A DNA stretch of 64,000 bases, from contig JAFEBX010000003.1 of NCBI GenBank assembly GCA_018242425.1, forward strand, positions 186,001-250,000, given 5' to 3'. The notes beneath the pieces were generated by a model, which was not told the origin of the DNA, made no database searches, and saw only the letters and a program-made list of their open reading frames with translations. Below, piece by piece: positions 6,702 to 15,911 of this stretch. A program made the translations under genes and the position numbers. The DNA comes from Pseudomonadota bacterium. Lineage in GTDB: Bacteria; Pseudomonadota; Gammaproteobacteria; Xanthomonadales; Xanthomonadaceae. Within the stretch, counting starts at the first letter, position 1, and every line of letters begins with the position of its first letter.

Positions 6702-7996
6702 GGGTGTTCCGGGCTGGCGGGCTGGTCGCGCGCGGCTTCGACGTCCAGTCGCTCGATGGGTCCGGTGACCCACCAGACCACGACCAGCGAGAGCGGAACG
6801 AGCGCGGCGACCAGGATGAAAATCGGCGCAAAGGAATGCCGGGTCATGACCGGGACCAGCCAGGTGGTCAGCAGGGTGCCGGCGACCGCGGCCATGCCGC
6901 CGAGTCCGGCGAGCGTGCCCACCGAACGGCCATCGAAGAGGTCGCTGGGCAGCGTCTGCACGTTGCCGATCGCGATCTGGAATCCGCACAGGACCATGGC
7001 GATCCAAACCACGGCGGCGGTCGGATCGGTGGCGCGCATCGCCATCAGCAACGACGGCGCCATGACCAGCGCGCCGAAGGTGATCACCCATTTGCGTGCC
7101 TTGTCGGTCGTCCAGCCAGCGGCGATCAGGCGACCGGCCAGCCAGCCGCCGGCGAGGCTGCCGATCGCCGCGCCAACGAAGGGCACCCAGGCGAAGATGC
7201 CGATCTGCTTGACGTCGAAGCCGAAGGTTTGGGCGAGATAGATCGGCAGCCACGACACAAACAGCCACCAGATCGGATCGAGCAGGAAGCGCGCCAGCAC
7301 CACGCCCCAGCTTTGCCGATGCGACATCAGTTGCGCCACGCTGGCCGACGCGCGCGGAACATCCGCCGCGACGGCGGCATCGCCGCGTATCCACTCGCGT
7401 TCTGCGGCATCCACCCAGGGGTGGCGATCGGGCCCGGCGCGATAGATCGCCAGCCACGGCAGCAGCCACAGCAGTCCGAGCGCACCGACCACCAGGAAGG
7501 TGCTGCGCCATCCGAACGCCAGGAACAGCCACGCCACCAGCGGCGCCGACACGATCGCGCCCACCGATGCTCCGGCGTTGAAGATGCCCTGCGCCAGCGC
7601 GCGTTCCTTGGCCGGGAACCACTCCGCGTTGGCCTTGACCGCGCCCGGCCACGCACCGGCTTCGCTGAGGCCGAGCAGCGCGCGGAACATCCCGAACGAG
7701 GCAACCGAGCGCGCGACCGAGTGCAGCATGATCGAGAGCGACCACACCAGGATCGACGCGGCGAAGCCGAGGCGCACCCCGATGCGATCGAACAGGCGCC
7801 CGGCCGCGAACTGGCCTAGCGCGTAGAACACCATGAAGACGCTGACCAGGAAGGCGTAGTCCTGCTTGTCGGCGCCGATGTCGGCGGAGATCCGCGGCCA
7901 CATGACCGCGAGCGCGTTGCGATCGATGTAGTTCACCACCGTCGCGACCGCGATCAGCGCGACGATCAGCCAGCGCACGTTCGAGCCGCGATTCAT
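6698..7996 (-). CDS. MFS transporter, hexuronate/ACS family
   Basis: This 432-residue polytopic membrane protein has about twelve hydrophobic segments. The N-terminal signature NYIDRNALAVMWP and the loop motif GRLFDRIGVRLGF, with GLSEAGAWPGAVKANAEWFPAKERA in the middle, are characteristic of the anion:cation symporter branch (ExuT, galactonate and glucarate transporters). It should take unsaturated monouronates or short oligouronates across the inner membrane with protons. It overlaps both its upstream neighbour (PL17 lyase, 4 bp) and downstream SDR gene (4 bp), so the operon is tightly coupled. Exact substrate is inferred from the locus; alginate-derived DEH is the simplest hypothesis. Confidence 0.88.
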   Translation of the reverse strand: MNRGSNVRWLIVALIAVATVVNYIDRNALAVMWPRISADIGADKQDYAFLVSVFMVFYALGQFAAGRLFDRIGVRLGFAASILVWSLSIMLHSVARSVASFGMFRALLGLSEAGAWPGAVKANAEWFPAKERALAQGIFNAGASVGAIVSAPLVAWLFLAFGWRSTFLVVGALGLLWLLPWLAIYRAGPDRHPWVDAAEREWIRGDAAVAADVPRASASVAQLMSHRQSWGVVLARFLLDPIWWLFVSWLPIYLAQTFGFDVKQIGIFAWVPFVGAAIGSLAGGWLAGRLIAAGWTTDKARKWVITFGALVMAPSLLMAMRATDPTAAVVWIAMVLCGFQIAIGNVQTLPSDLFDGRSVGTLAGLGGMAAVAGTLLTTWLVPVMTRHSFAPIFILVAALVPLSLVVVWWVTGPIERLDVEAARDQPASPEHP

Positions 7997-10281
7997 GGCT
8001 TGCGCCCACCCTGCGCCGGCGCAGCGCGATCGAGGCGGGCATGGCCGCCGGTCCAGTCATAGCTCGTGCCATCGAGCACGACGTGATGCTTGCGTGTCGG
8101 CGACGGATCGTCGGCGACGCCGAGCGCGATGGTCGCGCCGGAGGTCAGCGTCAGCGCGATGACATCGGCGTCGCTGCCGCGGGCGTGGCGCAGTGCCTGG
8201 ATCCGGCTGTCGGCGCCATGCACGTACTCCGCGGTGCCGTTGTATTCGCCGTGCGGCTCCAGCACCCCGAAGAAGGTGGCGTCGGTCGCGCCATCCATGC
8301 GCTGGATCAATGCCGGCTCGTGGCGCAGGTTGAAGTCGGGATCGTTGGCGCCGCTTTCCACCAGCAAGGCACGGGTCGGCGCGCTCGCGCCGAAGCGGTA
8401 GGTGTAGAAGCGCGTACCGATCAGCCAGGTCAGCGTGCGCGGGTCGGCCGAGGCTGCGCTTTCGGCATCCACCCACAGATGCTGGTAGCCGGCCTTGCCG
8501 CCGAGCACGGGACGATCGGCGACATGGCGGGTGGCGTCGAAGCCGACCGCCATGATCTGTCCGTTGAAGTGCAGTGGCAGGTCGTAGCGCGCGACCTTGC
8601 TGCCATGCACGCGCAGCAGATCCACCACCACCGGCTGCGGCAGGTCGGCGTGCTTCAGCACCGCAAGCGCGCGATCGAAAACAACGCCGGGATAGGCGCC
8701 ATCCATGCGCGCGAAAGCAATCTGCGTGTCGCCTTCGCCCGCGAACAACAACTGTTGCGGCGGCGTGGCCTCGCCCTTGCGCCACTCGCCGTCGAACTGG
8801 CTGCGCTCGTTCACCGCCAGTGCGTTGTGCGCGACCGTCTGCTTGGCCCAGCTGGTGTTCTCGGGCAGATAGATGCCGCCCTGCTTGGCCTCGACGTTGA
8901 TGAAGCGCGCCGAGCCGTAATCGGTCACCACGCGTTCGCCATGGTCGTAGAGCACCCACGACAGGCGATCGAAATGGCCGTGGCCCATGCCTTGCGAGGT
9001 ATTCTTCATCGCCAGCGCCAGGCCGCGTTCGCCGCCGCTGCGCAGCACGGCGATGGCGCCGCGGTCGCCATTGGCGCCGTCGCGGAGCAGGATCGAACGG
9101 AACGCGAAGGGACGTTCCTTGCCCGCAGCCAGCGCACGCGCCACCTGCAAGCCTTCCGGCGTGAGCATCACGCGTTTCTGCCATTTGGCGATCGACAGCA
9201 GTTCCGGTGCCTGCGTTTGTGCATAGGCGACGTCGACGCCGGTGACGATCTCCTCGCTGTCCAGTCCTTTGTCCAGCAGTGAATCGTTGAACGGGAACAG
9301 GTAGCCGTCGTAGCTGCTCTGGATCAGCGCATCGACCGCCTTCAGCAGGACGCCACCGCGCCGCTGGAAGATCTTGCGTTTCGGCTCGTTGTGCTGGATC
9401 GCGCCGGCGAAGATGACGAACGGGCCCAGCGCATAGCGCTGGTAGTACGGGCCTTCCTCGTAATAGCCGTCGGGGGAAAACAGCTGGTCGATCTGGGCCA
9501 GGAAGCCGTATTGCCCCTTGCCGGACAGGCCGAGCAGCGCCTTGTCCACCAACGCGTGGTCGCGCAGCACATAGCCGGTCATCCCGACCGCCGCCACCGC
9601 CCATGTCGCGTGGTTGTGGATCTGGTCGAAGTTCTTCGGCGTGTCATCGGAGAGGTAGCGCGCCATCGGCCGCAGCAGGTCGTTGTCGATCGTCGCGCGC
9701 TGCGCCGGCGTCAGCGTGTCGCGGATGGCGTCATAGCCCTGGATCGAATAGACCAGCCACACCGAATCGTTGAGGATCTGCCAGAACAAGCGTCCCGGAA
9801 TCTGGTTGTCGCGCTGCGCCGGATGCGGCCCCAACTTCGGATACATCCGCGCGTAGGCCAGCAGCATGTCGCGCGCGTAATCGGCATAGGCGCGATCGCC
9901 GGTCAGCCGGTAGAGCGTGCCCGCGCCCTGGATCGCCATGTAGTTGCGCTTGTGCTGCTCGTGGGTATATCCGCCACCCGGATCCTTGGGCAACGGCACC
10001 ACGATGCCGGCCGCCATCGCCTTGCGCACCGTGCGTTCGAGGTTGCGTTGTTCGGCAACGAACAGGGGCGCCTGCGGCCCCTCGCGCTTCATCGCGGCAT
10101 ATTCCGCTGGCGTGACCAGGACCGGGGCGGCGTCATCCGACGCCGATGCCGCGTATGCCGCTGCGGGCAGCAACACCATGCAGGCCATCAGCATGAGCGT
10201 GCGCGCGATCGCGACAGGCCAAGCCCGGGCGTGACCTGATCGCGTTCCGCGGCACGTTGCAACAAGGAATGTGGGCATCAT
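7993..10281 (-). CDS. PL17 oligoalginate lyase (heparinase II/III-like), secreted
   Basis: This 762-residue protein has a signal peptide (LMLMACMVLLPAAAYA, cleaved near residue 45), an N-terminal (alpha/alpha)-toroid alginate lyase domain (about 60-400) and a C-terminal heparinase II/III-like beta domain. The motifs NQIPGRLFWQILNDS, NHATWAVAAVGM (N223/H224) and DGYYEEGPYYQRYAL (Y279/Y280), and GMGHGHFDRLSW, match the PL17 family, in which the Asn, His and Tyr residues form the active site of exolytic lyases such as Alg17C. It would release unsaturated monouronate from alginate oligomers in the periplasm. It is the first gene of the minus-strand alginate run. The ATG at 10281 is preceded by a GGGAAG element; a second ATG is the next codon. 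Confidence 0.9.
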   Translation of the reverse strand: MMPTFLVATCRGTRSGHARAWPVAIARTLMLMACMVLLPAAAYAASASDDAAPVLVTPAEYAAMKREGPQAPLFVAEQRNLERTVRKAMAAGIVVPLPKDPGGGYTHEQHKRNYMAIQGAGTLYRLTGDRAYADYARDMLLAYARMYPKLGPHPAQRDNQIPGRLFWQILNDSVWLVYSIQGYDAIRDTLTPAQRATIDNDLLRPMARYLSDDTPKNFDQIHNHATWAVAAVGMTGYVLRDHALVDKALLGLSGKGQYGFLAQIDQLFSPDGYYEEGPYYQRYALGPFVIFAGAIQHNEPKRKIFQRRGGVLLKAVDALIQSSYDGYLFPFNDSLLDKGLDSEEIVTGVDVAYAQTQAPELLSIAKWQKRVMLTPEGLQVARALAAGKERPFAFRSILLRDGANGDRGAIAVLRSGGERGLALAMKNTSQGMGHGHFDRLSWVLYDHGERVVTDYGSARFINVEAKQGGIYLPENTSWAKQTVAHNALAVNERSQFDGEWRKGEATPPQQLLFAGEGDTQIAFARMDGAYPGVVFDRALAVLKHADLPQPVVVDLLRVHGSKVARYDLPLHFNGQIMAVGFDATRHVADRPVLGGKAGYQHLWVDAESAASADPRTLTWLIGTRFYTYRFGASAPTRALLVESGANDPDFNLRHEPALIQRMDGATDATFFGVLEPHGEYNGTAEYVHGADSRIQALRHARGSDADVIALTLTSGATIALGVADDPSPTRKHHVVLDGTSYDWTGGHARLDRAAPAQGGRKP

Positions 10282-10299
10282 GGATGAGTCTTCCCGGGA

Positions 10300-10314
10300 A
10301 TTGGCATTACCAAT
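10300..10314. promoter_or_regulatory. ATTGG-N5-CCAAT palindrome, candidate GntR operator
   Basis: ATTGGCATTACCAAT is a 5+5 bp inverted repeat 19 bp upstream of the PL17 start, within the divergent PL17/TonB-receptor promoter region. Palindromes with this geometry are typical of FadR-subfamily GntR proteins, one of which is encoded at 13495-14241. The link to that regulator is inferred. Confidence 0.45.
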
Positions 10315-10354
10315 ATAGCGACATTATCAGTCAAACAGGCCAGTCATTTCATGT

Positions 10355-10364
10355 TGCAATTGCA
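10355..10364. promoter_or_regulatory. TGCAATTGCA palindrome in the alginate divergent promoter region
   Basis: A perfect 10-bp palindrome in an A+T-rich stretch (10315-10430) that differs sharply from the surrounding coding DNA. The A+T-rich DNA is likely to hold the promoters for both the lyase operon and the TonB receptor. A TTGACA hexamer at 10426-10431 points toward the receptor, but I see no good matching -10. Confidence 0.35.
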
Positions 10365-10494
10365 CAACAAAACAAGCGTGTTATGACTTATCCAATTGTT
10401 TTTATCTATTTGCCATGCCGATTTTTTGACAAGCCTGCCATTTCGGTGAACCCTCGCCACAGGCCAGCGGCGCAGCGCGCCTACGAGGAAGCCC

Positions 10495-13461
10495 ATGCAC
10501 ACAGCGAACAGGCACACACGACCGATTTCCTCCACCTTGCATACCGCCATCCTGGCTGCCCTGTTCGGCGGTTCGGTGGTGGCACTTCCCGCCGGTGCGC
10601 AACAAACGACGCCCGCTCCCGGCGGCAGCGGCCAGCAAGACAGCGCGCAAAGTGGCCAGACCACTTCGCCGCCCCGGCCGGCACCGAGTCCGCAGGCATC
10701 GACGCCGGCGCAGAACAACGAACTTGGAACGATCACCGTCCAGGGCATCCGTGAATCCATCCAGTCCTCGATCCAGGCCAAGCGCAATGCCTCGGTCATC
10801 GAGGATGCCCTGTCGTCGAAGGATATCGGCGATCTGCCGGCGCAATCGATCGGTGACGCACTGAGCACCATCACCGGTGCGACCGCGCACATGGAAAAAG
10901 GCAGCGCTTCGGAAATCGCGGTGCGCGGCCTCGGCCCCTTCCTCGGCTCGGCACAGTTCAACGGCCGCGAGGTCACCACCGGCAACGGCCAGCGCGCAGT
11001 CAATTTCATCCAGTTTCCCGCTGATCTCATCAACACCGTCGCGATCTACAAGAGCCAGCGCGCGGATCTGGTCGAGGGCGGCATTTCCGGCACCATCGAC
11101 ATGCAGACGATCCGGCCGCTCGATTTCGGCAAGCGCCGCGTGCAGTTCGAATTGACCGGCAGCTATCCGGACTACGACCGCAAATACGCCAACACCGCGG
11201 GCATCAATCCACGCGCCACCTTCAGTTATGTCGACCAGTACGATCTCCGCGGCCTCGGCAAGCTCGGCGTGTCGGTTGGCCTGCAAAACGAATGGGGCAG
11301 CTCGCCCGAGGAAGTCTTCAGCAGCAGTTCGACCTGGACCGCCTGCGACGGCAGCCAGACGGTCATGAACAACAACTGCAAAGCCGCCAGCGCCGCGCAG
11401 GTGCACGCCGGCACGCCCTATTACCTGGCGCCCAGCAGCCGCACCTATCGCACGATGACCGAACGCGATTCCCGGAACGCACAGTTCGTGTCGCTGCAGT
11501 GGCGCCCCAACAACACCCTGGACGTCGATTTCGACTTCGAGCGTTCGCATTACAAGTACATCGAGGACCGCTCCGACCTGGTCCTGCCCGATGCGTTGCG
11601 CAGCATCGCCAACCGCCAGGTCGGCGACAACGGGGCCCTGCTCGCCTACACCGGAAGCAGCGCACTCGAATCCACGCCCGACTACAAGGTGCGTGACGAA
11701 AGTTATCGCGGCGGCGGCCTGGGCATCACCTGGCGACCCGCCGCCGGCTGGACGCTGTCGACCGACTATTCGTATTCGCACACCGTCCGCACCGAAACCG
11801 ACCAGACCGTGCGCCTCCGCACCAACGCCACCGACATCAACGGCAAGACGGTGCCGGGTATCACCGGTGGCCGCACAGGTCGCTGGGTCGATTACAGCTA
11901 CCTCTACGACGGCGACGTCCCCAGCATCGTGCTGAACCCGGCGTTCGACGTGAACAACTGGGACAACTTCAGCGGCGCACCGCGCGTACGCCACGACGAA
12001 CTCCAGCGCACGCACGCGATCCGCGCCCTGCGTTTCGATGCCGCCTATGCGCCCGAGAAGGGCTTCTTCACCGCACTGAAGGCAGGCGTGCGCCTGAGCG
12101 ATACCCGCTATCACGACTACGACGACCGCGTCGAGATCAATCCCACCAACACCGCCCTGATCCGGCAGGCCAACCTGGCGTGCCGCCAGCCCTTCCCGCA
12201 GGACGATTTCCTCTCCAGCGCCGATGGCAACACCATCACCAGCTGGGCGACCTTCAATTCGCGCTGCCTGTTCGCCGCGCTGGGCGGCATCAACAAGCAC
12301 AACGACGACCTGCGCAGCCCCGCCAACAACGACGTGCGGGAAAAAACCAAAGCCGCCTATGTGCTTGGGGAATTCAGCACCCGCATGTTCAACCGTAATG
12401 TCACCGGCAATTTCGGCCTGCGCTATGTCGACACCGACCTGACGTCCACCGGCTTGCGCAGCGGCCTGCGCACCGTGCGCAACCCCGACGGCACCGTGAA
12501 GCTGCAACTGACCGGACAGTTCGATGCTCCCTCCATCGTCCGCACCTCGGACAAGCAATGGCTGCCCAGCGCCAACGCGGCGCTGGAACTCAACGACACC
12601 TGGTTGCTGCGCGTGGCTGCCTACCGCGCGATGGCGCGCCAGGACATCAGCTCGCTCGGCAACGGCCGCACCTTTACCGCGCCGGACAACCAGAACTACA
12701 CCACGGTCGCCCAAGCCCTTCAGAACAACGTGACTGCGACGGGCTTCCCGCACCAGAAGCCGCTGATGTCGTGGAACGGCGACGTGTCGCTGGAGTGGTA
12801 TCCGGACAAGGATTCGCTGTACAGCGTGGCGCTGTACTACAAGCGCTTCAACGGCGGCAACATGCCGGCGGTCTTCAATGAAACCTTCGTGGTCGACGGC
12901 CAGCCGGTGGTGATCCCGGTGACCCAACTCGTCACCACCAACAAGAGCAGCGATCTGTGGGGAATGGAGATCAACGCCGCCCATCGCTTCTCGGGCCTGC
13001 CCCATCCCTTCGACGGCCTCGGCTACAAGCTCGGATACAACTACGCCTATTCCAACTTCAAGACCCAGGACATCCGGCTGGGCGACACCATCAATCCGAA
13101 CACCGGCGAGGTGACCCCGGGCATCATCGCCCCCGCCGGGATCTACGGGCTGTCGCGCCAAGTGGCGACCGCGTCGCTGTACTACGCGATCGGGCCGATA
13201 GATCTCCAGGCGATCTATCGTTACCGCACCGAGTACTACCAGAAATTCGTCGGTGCCCCCTCCCAGAACCGCTATATCCGTCCGGTCGGCACCTTCGACT
13301 TCCGGGCCACCTGGCGCGTCAACAGCCACCTGTCGTTCTCGCTGCAGGCCGCCAACCTGACCAACACTCCCAAGATCTCAGACATGCCGATCCCCGACAG
13401 CATCCACGAGTACCACGCCTATGGCCGCCGCTATTACATGTCGATCCGCTACCGTTTCTGA
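10495..13461 (+). CDS. TonB-dependent outer-membrane receptor, probable alginate oligosaccharide importer
   Basis: This 988-residue protein has a signal peptide (to about residue 35, AGA-Q), a Pro/Gln/Ser-rich linker (36-75), a TonB-box-like segment GTITVQGIRE, a plug domain (about 80-215, with ALSTITGATAHMEKG and SQRADLVEGGISGTIDMQT), and a long beta-barrel ending in the aromatic-terminated strand YYMSIRYRF used for outer-membrane assembly. It resembles the carbohydrate-specific TonB receptors of Caulobacter and Xanthomonas. It diverges from the PL17 lyase operon and precedes a GntR regulator, so transport of alginate oligomers across the outer membrane is likely. An AGGA ribosome site precedes the ATG. 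A small GGCGCC-CAC-GGCGCC hairpin follows its stop (13469-13483) and may attenuate reading into the regulator. Confidence 0.9.
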   Translation: MHTANRHTRPISSTLHTAILAALFGGSVVALPAGAQQTTPAPGGSGQQDSAQSGQTTSPPRPAPSPQASTPAQNNELGTITVQGIRESIQSSIQAKRNASVIEDALSSKDIGDLPAQSIGDALSTITGATAHMEKGSASEIAVRGLGPFLGSAQFNGREVTTGNGQRAVNFIQFPADLINTVAIYKSQRADLVEGGISGTIDMQTIRPLDFGKRRVQFELTGSYPDYDRKYANTAGINPRATFSYVDQYDLRGLGKLGVSVGLQNEWGSSPEEVFSSSSTWTACDGSQTVMNNNCKAASAAQVHAGTPYYLAPSSRTYRTMTERDSRNAQFVSLQWRPNNTLDVDFDFERSHYKYIEDRSDLVLPDALRSIANRQVGDNGALLAYTGSSALESTPDYKVRDESYRGGGLGITWRPAAGWTLSTDYSYSHTVRTETDQTVRLRTNATDINGKTVPGITGGRTGRWVDYSYLYDGDVPSIVLNPAFDVNNWDNFSGAPRVRHDELQRTHAIRALRFDAAYAPEKGFFTALKAGVRLSDTRYHDYDDRVEINPTNTALIRQANLACRQPFPQDDFLSSADGNTITSWATFNSRCLFAALGGINKHNDDLRSPANNDVREKTKAAYVLGEFSTRMFNRNVTGNFGLRYVDTDLTSTGLRSGLRTVRNPDGTVKLQLTGQFDAPSIVRTSDKQWLPSANAALELNDTWLLRVAAYRAMARQDISSLGNGRTFTAPDNQNYTTVAQALQNNVTATGFPHQKPLMSWNGDVSLEWYPDKDSLYSVALYYKRFNGGNMPAVFNETFVVDGQPVVIPVTQLVTTNKSSDLWGMEINAAHRFSGLPHPFDGLGYKLGYNYAYSNFKTQDIRLGDTINPNTGEVTPGIIAPAGIYGLSRQVATASLYYAIGPIDLQAIYRYRTEYYQKFVGAPSQNRYIRPVGTFDFRATWRVNSHLSFSLQAANLTNTPKISDMPIPDSIHEYHAYGRRYYMSIRYRF

Positions 13462-13494
13462 GGAGACTGGCGCCCACGGCGCCGTCAAGTCATC

Positions 13495-14241
13495 ATGTCC
13501 CGCATGACAGCAAGCCGCCTCTACCAGACAGTCGCCGCACACCTGTTGAAGATGATCGAGTCCGGCGACTACCCGCCGGGCGCGCGCCTCCCCGGCGAAC
13601 GCGAATTGGCGGAACGACTCGGCGTGAGTCGCGTCACCATTCGCGAAGCCGAGATCGCGCTCGAAGCGCAGGGTTGGCTCTCCATCCGCATCGGTTCGGG
13701 CGTGTATGTGCGCGCCCGCGAGGATTCCCCGATCGCGCTCCCCGATGTCTCGGCGTTCGAGGTCACGGCGGCGCGCGCCGTGATCGAATCGGAGGCGGCG
13801 GCGCTGGCGGCCAGCCGCATCAGCGATGCCGAGATCGCCGAGCTGCAATCCCTGATCGAGACGATGGGCAAGGAAGACAACGAGGCGCTCGGCGAAGAGG
13901 CCGACCGCGATTTCCATCTGGCCATCGCGCGGATCTCCGGAAATCCGGTGGTGGCGCACTGCATCCGCATGATCTGGCGCATGCGCAACGAGCTGCCTCG
14001 CGTCCAGAACGTGTATGCGCGTGTCTGCGCCCACGATGCCGCCTCGCGCGCCGACGAACACGACGCCATCTTCGAGGCCTTGCGCATGCGCGATCCACAA
14101 CGCGCGCGCGAAGCGATGCGCAATCACTTCGCGCGGCTGTTCGAATCGATGCTCGAAGCCACCGAGAGCGACGCGGTGGAGGAAGTGCGGCGACGGACCC
14201 AGCAGCACCGCGAACGGTTCCTGGCCACGACCCGAATCTGA
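13495..14241 (+). CDS. FadR-subfamily GntR transcriptional regulator
   Basis: This 248-residue protein has an N-terminal winged helix (about 8-72) with LPGERELAERLGVSRVTIREAEIALEAQGWL, and a C-terminal FCD ligand domain (about 85-225) whose metal/ligand residues lie in DRDFHLAIARISGNP and HDAIFEALRMRD. FCD-type GntR proteins such as ExuR, UxuR and DgoR respond to sugar acids, which fits its position 33 bp after the TonB receptor in an alginate/uronate locus. It probably represses both divergent transcription units until a uronate or KDG appears; the ATTGG-N5-CCAAT palindrome at 10300-10314 is a candidate site. The in-frame ATG three codons downstream is an alternative start. Confidence 0.88.
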   Translation: MSRMTASRLYQTVAAHLLKMIESGDYPPGARLPGERELAERLGVSRVTIREAEIALEAQGWLSIRIGSGVYVRAREDSPIALPDVSAFEVTAARAVIESEAAALAASRISDAEIAELQSLIETMGKEDNEALGEEADRDFHLAIARISGNPVVAHCIRMIWRMRNELPRVQNVYARVCAHDAASRADEHDAIFEALRMRDPQRAREAMRNHFARLFESMLEATESDAVEEVRRRTQQHRERFLATTRI

Positions 14242-14264
14242 TCCGCACCCGTCGGCGCCACGCT

Positions 14265-15878
14265 TCAATCCGGGCGCGGTCGCCGACCGAGGTCGCGGAG
14301 GATTTCGCGCGCGGCGTTGCGCCCCGGCAGGCCGGTAACGCCGCCGCCGGGATGGCTGCCCGATCCGCACAGGTACAGCCCTTGCAGCGCGCCACGGTAG
14401 TTGGCCTGGCCGAGAAACGGCCGCGTGGTGAACATCTGGTCGGGGCCGAGGGCACCGTGGAAGATGTCGCCACCGACCAGGCCGAAACGACGCTCGAGGT
14501 CGAGCGGTGACAGCGCCTCGAAGCCGAGCACGCTGGCGCGGAAATTCGGGGCGGAATCGTTGACGGTGTCGATCATCAGCTTCGCCACGGTGTCGCGATG
14601 CGCGTCCCAGCCCTCGTCGACCTGCGGGTGCACCTGCTGACAGAACAGGCTGGCGACATGTTGTCCCGCCGGCGCGAGCGTGTCGTCCAATGTGGAGGAG
14701 ATCACCACTTCGACGATGGGCTTGCGTGCCCAACCGGCGTTGTGCGCCTTCGACTTGGCGTCGAAATAGGCCTGTTCGAAATACCGCAGCGATGGCCCGA
14801 TCAGGATGCCGCTCTGGTGATGCGGCTGCAGTTGGGTGCCGGGCGCGGCGATGAAATCGGGCAGTTCCGACAACGCGACGTTCATGCGGAAGGTGCCGGA
14901 ACCGCAGCGATAGGCCTGCACGCGCTCGCGGAGATCGGCGTCGAGATGCTGCTGCGGCACGATGTCGCGGTAGAGCAATTTCGGATTGAGGTTGGAAGCG
15001 ACGATGCGCGCGCGGTGTTCGCGTCCGTCCGCGGTGATCGCACCGACGACGCGGCCGTTCTCCACCAGCACGCGGTCGACCGCGGCATCGGTGAGGATGT
15101 CGACGCCGCGCGCCTCGCATTCCATGCGCATGGCCTGCGTGATCGCCCCCATGCCACCGATGGCGTGCCCCCAGGCACCGGGCTTGCCGTTCACCTCGCC
15201 GAACAGATGGTGCAGCAAGACGTAGGCGCTGCCCGGCGTGTACGGGCTGGCGAAATTGCCGACCACCGAATCCCAGCCGAGCACCGCCTTGACCGGATCG
15301 GATTCGAACCAGTGGTCGAGCACCTCGCCGGCGGACTTGGTGAAAAGATCGAGCAGGTCGCGGCGACCGCGCAGATCGAGCGGCGCCAGTTTCTTCGCCA
15401 CCGTGTACGACTGCAGCCAGTCGGCGAAGGCGATGCGATCGCCGATGTTGGGCGGAGTGAGGTGGATCAATTGCTTCAGCACCGCGACCACGCGATCGAT
15501 CATGGCCAAATAGCCGGGCCAGCGTTCGGCATCGCGTGTCGACCACTTGGCGATCTCGCCTTCGCTCAATCCACCACCGAGACGAAAGGCGCGACCATCG
15601 GGCAGCGGCAGGAAGTTGGAGTACGGACGTTCGACGATGCGCAGGCCGTGCTCGTGCAGGCGCAGGTCGGCGATCACCTTGGGATTGAGCAGGCTGACCG
15701 TGTAACTGGCGACGGAATTGCGAAAGCCGGGATGGAATTCCTCGGTGACGGCTGCACCACCGACGATGGGGCGACGCTCGAGCACGCGCACCTTGAGCCC
15801 GGCGCCGGCGAGATAGGCCGCGCAGACCAATCCGTTGTGACCACCGCCGAGGATCAGTGCATCGATCGCGTCCGCCAT
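14265..15878 (-). CDS. FAD-dependent oxidoreductase, PYROXD2/phytoene-desaturase-like
   Basis: This 537-residue flavoprotein has an N-terminal Rossmann FAD motif (LILGGGHNGLVCAAYLAGAG, near 8-27, then VLERRPIVGG) and a C-terminal FAD motif (LYLCGSGSHPGGGVTGLPGRNAA, near 500-522). The architecture is that of the CrtI/PYROXD2 family of NAD(P)/FAD-dependent amine- or carotenoid-oxidoreductase-like enzymes. There is no carotenoid gene nearby, so a pigment role is not supported. The match to PYROXD2-like proteins (SGTFRMNVALSELPDF) suggests a general oxidoreductase of unknown substrate. It converges with the GntR regulator and lies 33 bp downstream of the RND operon's last gene, on the same strand, so it may be its distal member. 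Confidence 0.8.
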   Translation of the reverse strand: MADAIDALILGGGHNGLVCAAYLAGAGLKVRVLERRPIVGGAAVTEEFHPGFRNSVASYTVSLLNPKVIADLRLHEHGLRIVERPYSNFLPLPDGRAFRLGGGLSEGEIAKWSTRDAERWPGYLAMIDRVVAVLKQLIHLTPPNIGDRIAFADWLQSYTVAKKLAPLDLRGRRDLLDLFTKSAGEVLDHWFESDPVKAVLGWDSVVGNFASPYTPGSAYVLLHHLFGEVNGKPGAWGHAIGGMGAITQAMRMECEARGVDILTDAAVDRVLVENGRVVGAITADGREHRARIVASNLNPKLLYRDIVPQQHLDADLRERVQAYRCGSGTFRMNVALSELPDFIAAPGTQLQPHHQSGILIGPSLRYFEQAYFDAKSKAHNAGWARKPIVEVVISSTLDDTLAPAGQHVASLFCQQVHPQVDEGWDAHRDTVAKLMIDTVNDSAPNFRASVLGFEALSPLDLERRFGLVGGDIFHGALGPDQMFTTRPFLGQANYRGALQGLYLCGSGSHPGGGVTGLPGRNAAREILRDLGRRPRPD

Positions 15879-15911
15879 TCCCGTCCCGCACTTCCGATTG
15901 GAATCGCGAGC

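Noticed and set aside
5928..8072. A fused-looking long frame that joins the SDR with upstream sequence
   Set aside because: Its N-terminal part is an out-of-frame reading of the MFS transporter. The real SDR starts at 6701, overlapping the transporter stop.
10402..13329. A 975-codon open frame on the minus strand
   Set aside because: It is antisense to the TonB receptor, whose signal peptide, plug and C-terminal strand are clear. The antisense product has the Ala/Gly/Val/Arg-rich composition typical of shadows in high-G+C DNA.
14265..15878. Carotenoid desaturase
   Set aside because: The FAD motifs fit CrtI-like enzymes, but no other carotenoid gene is nearby and the sequence is closer to PYROXD2-like oxidoreductases.
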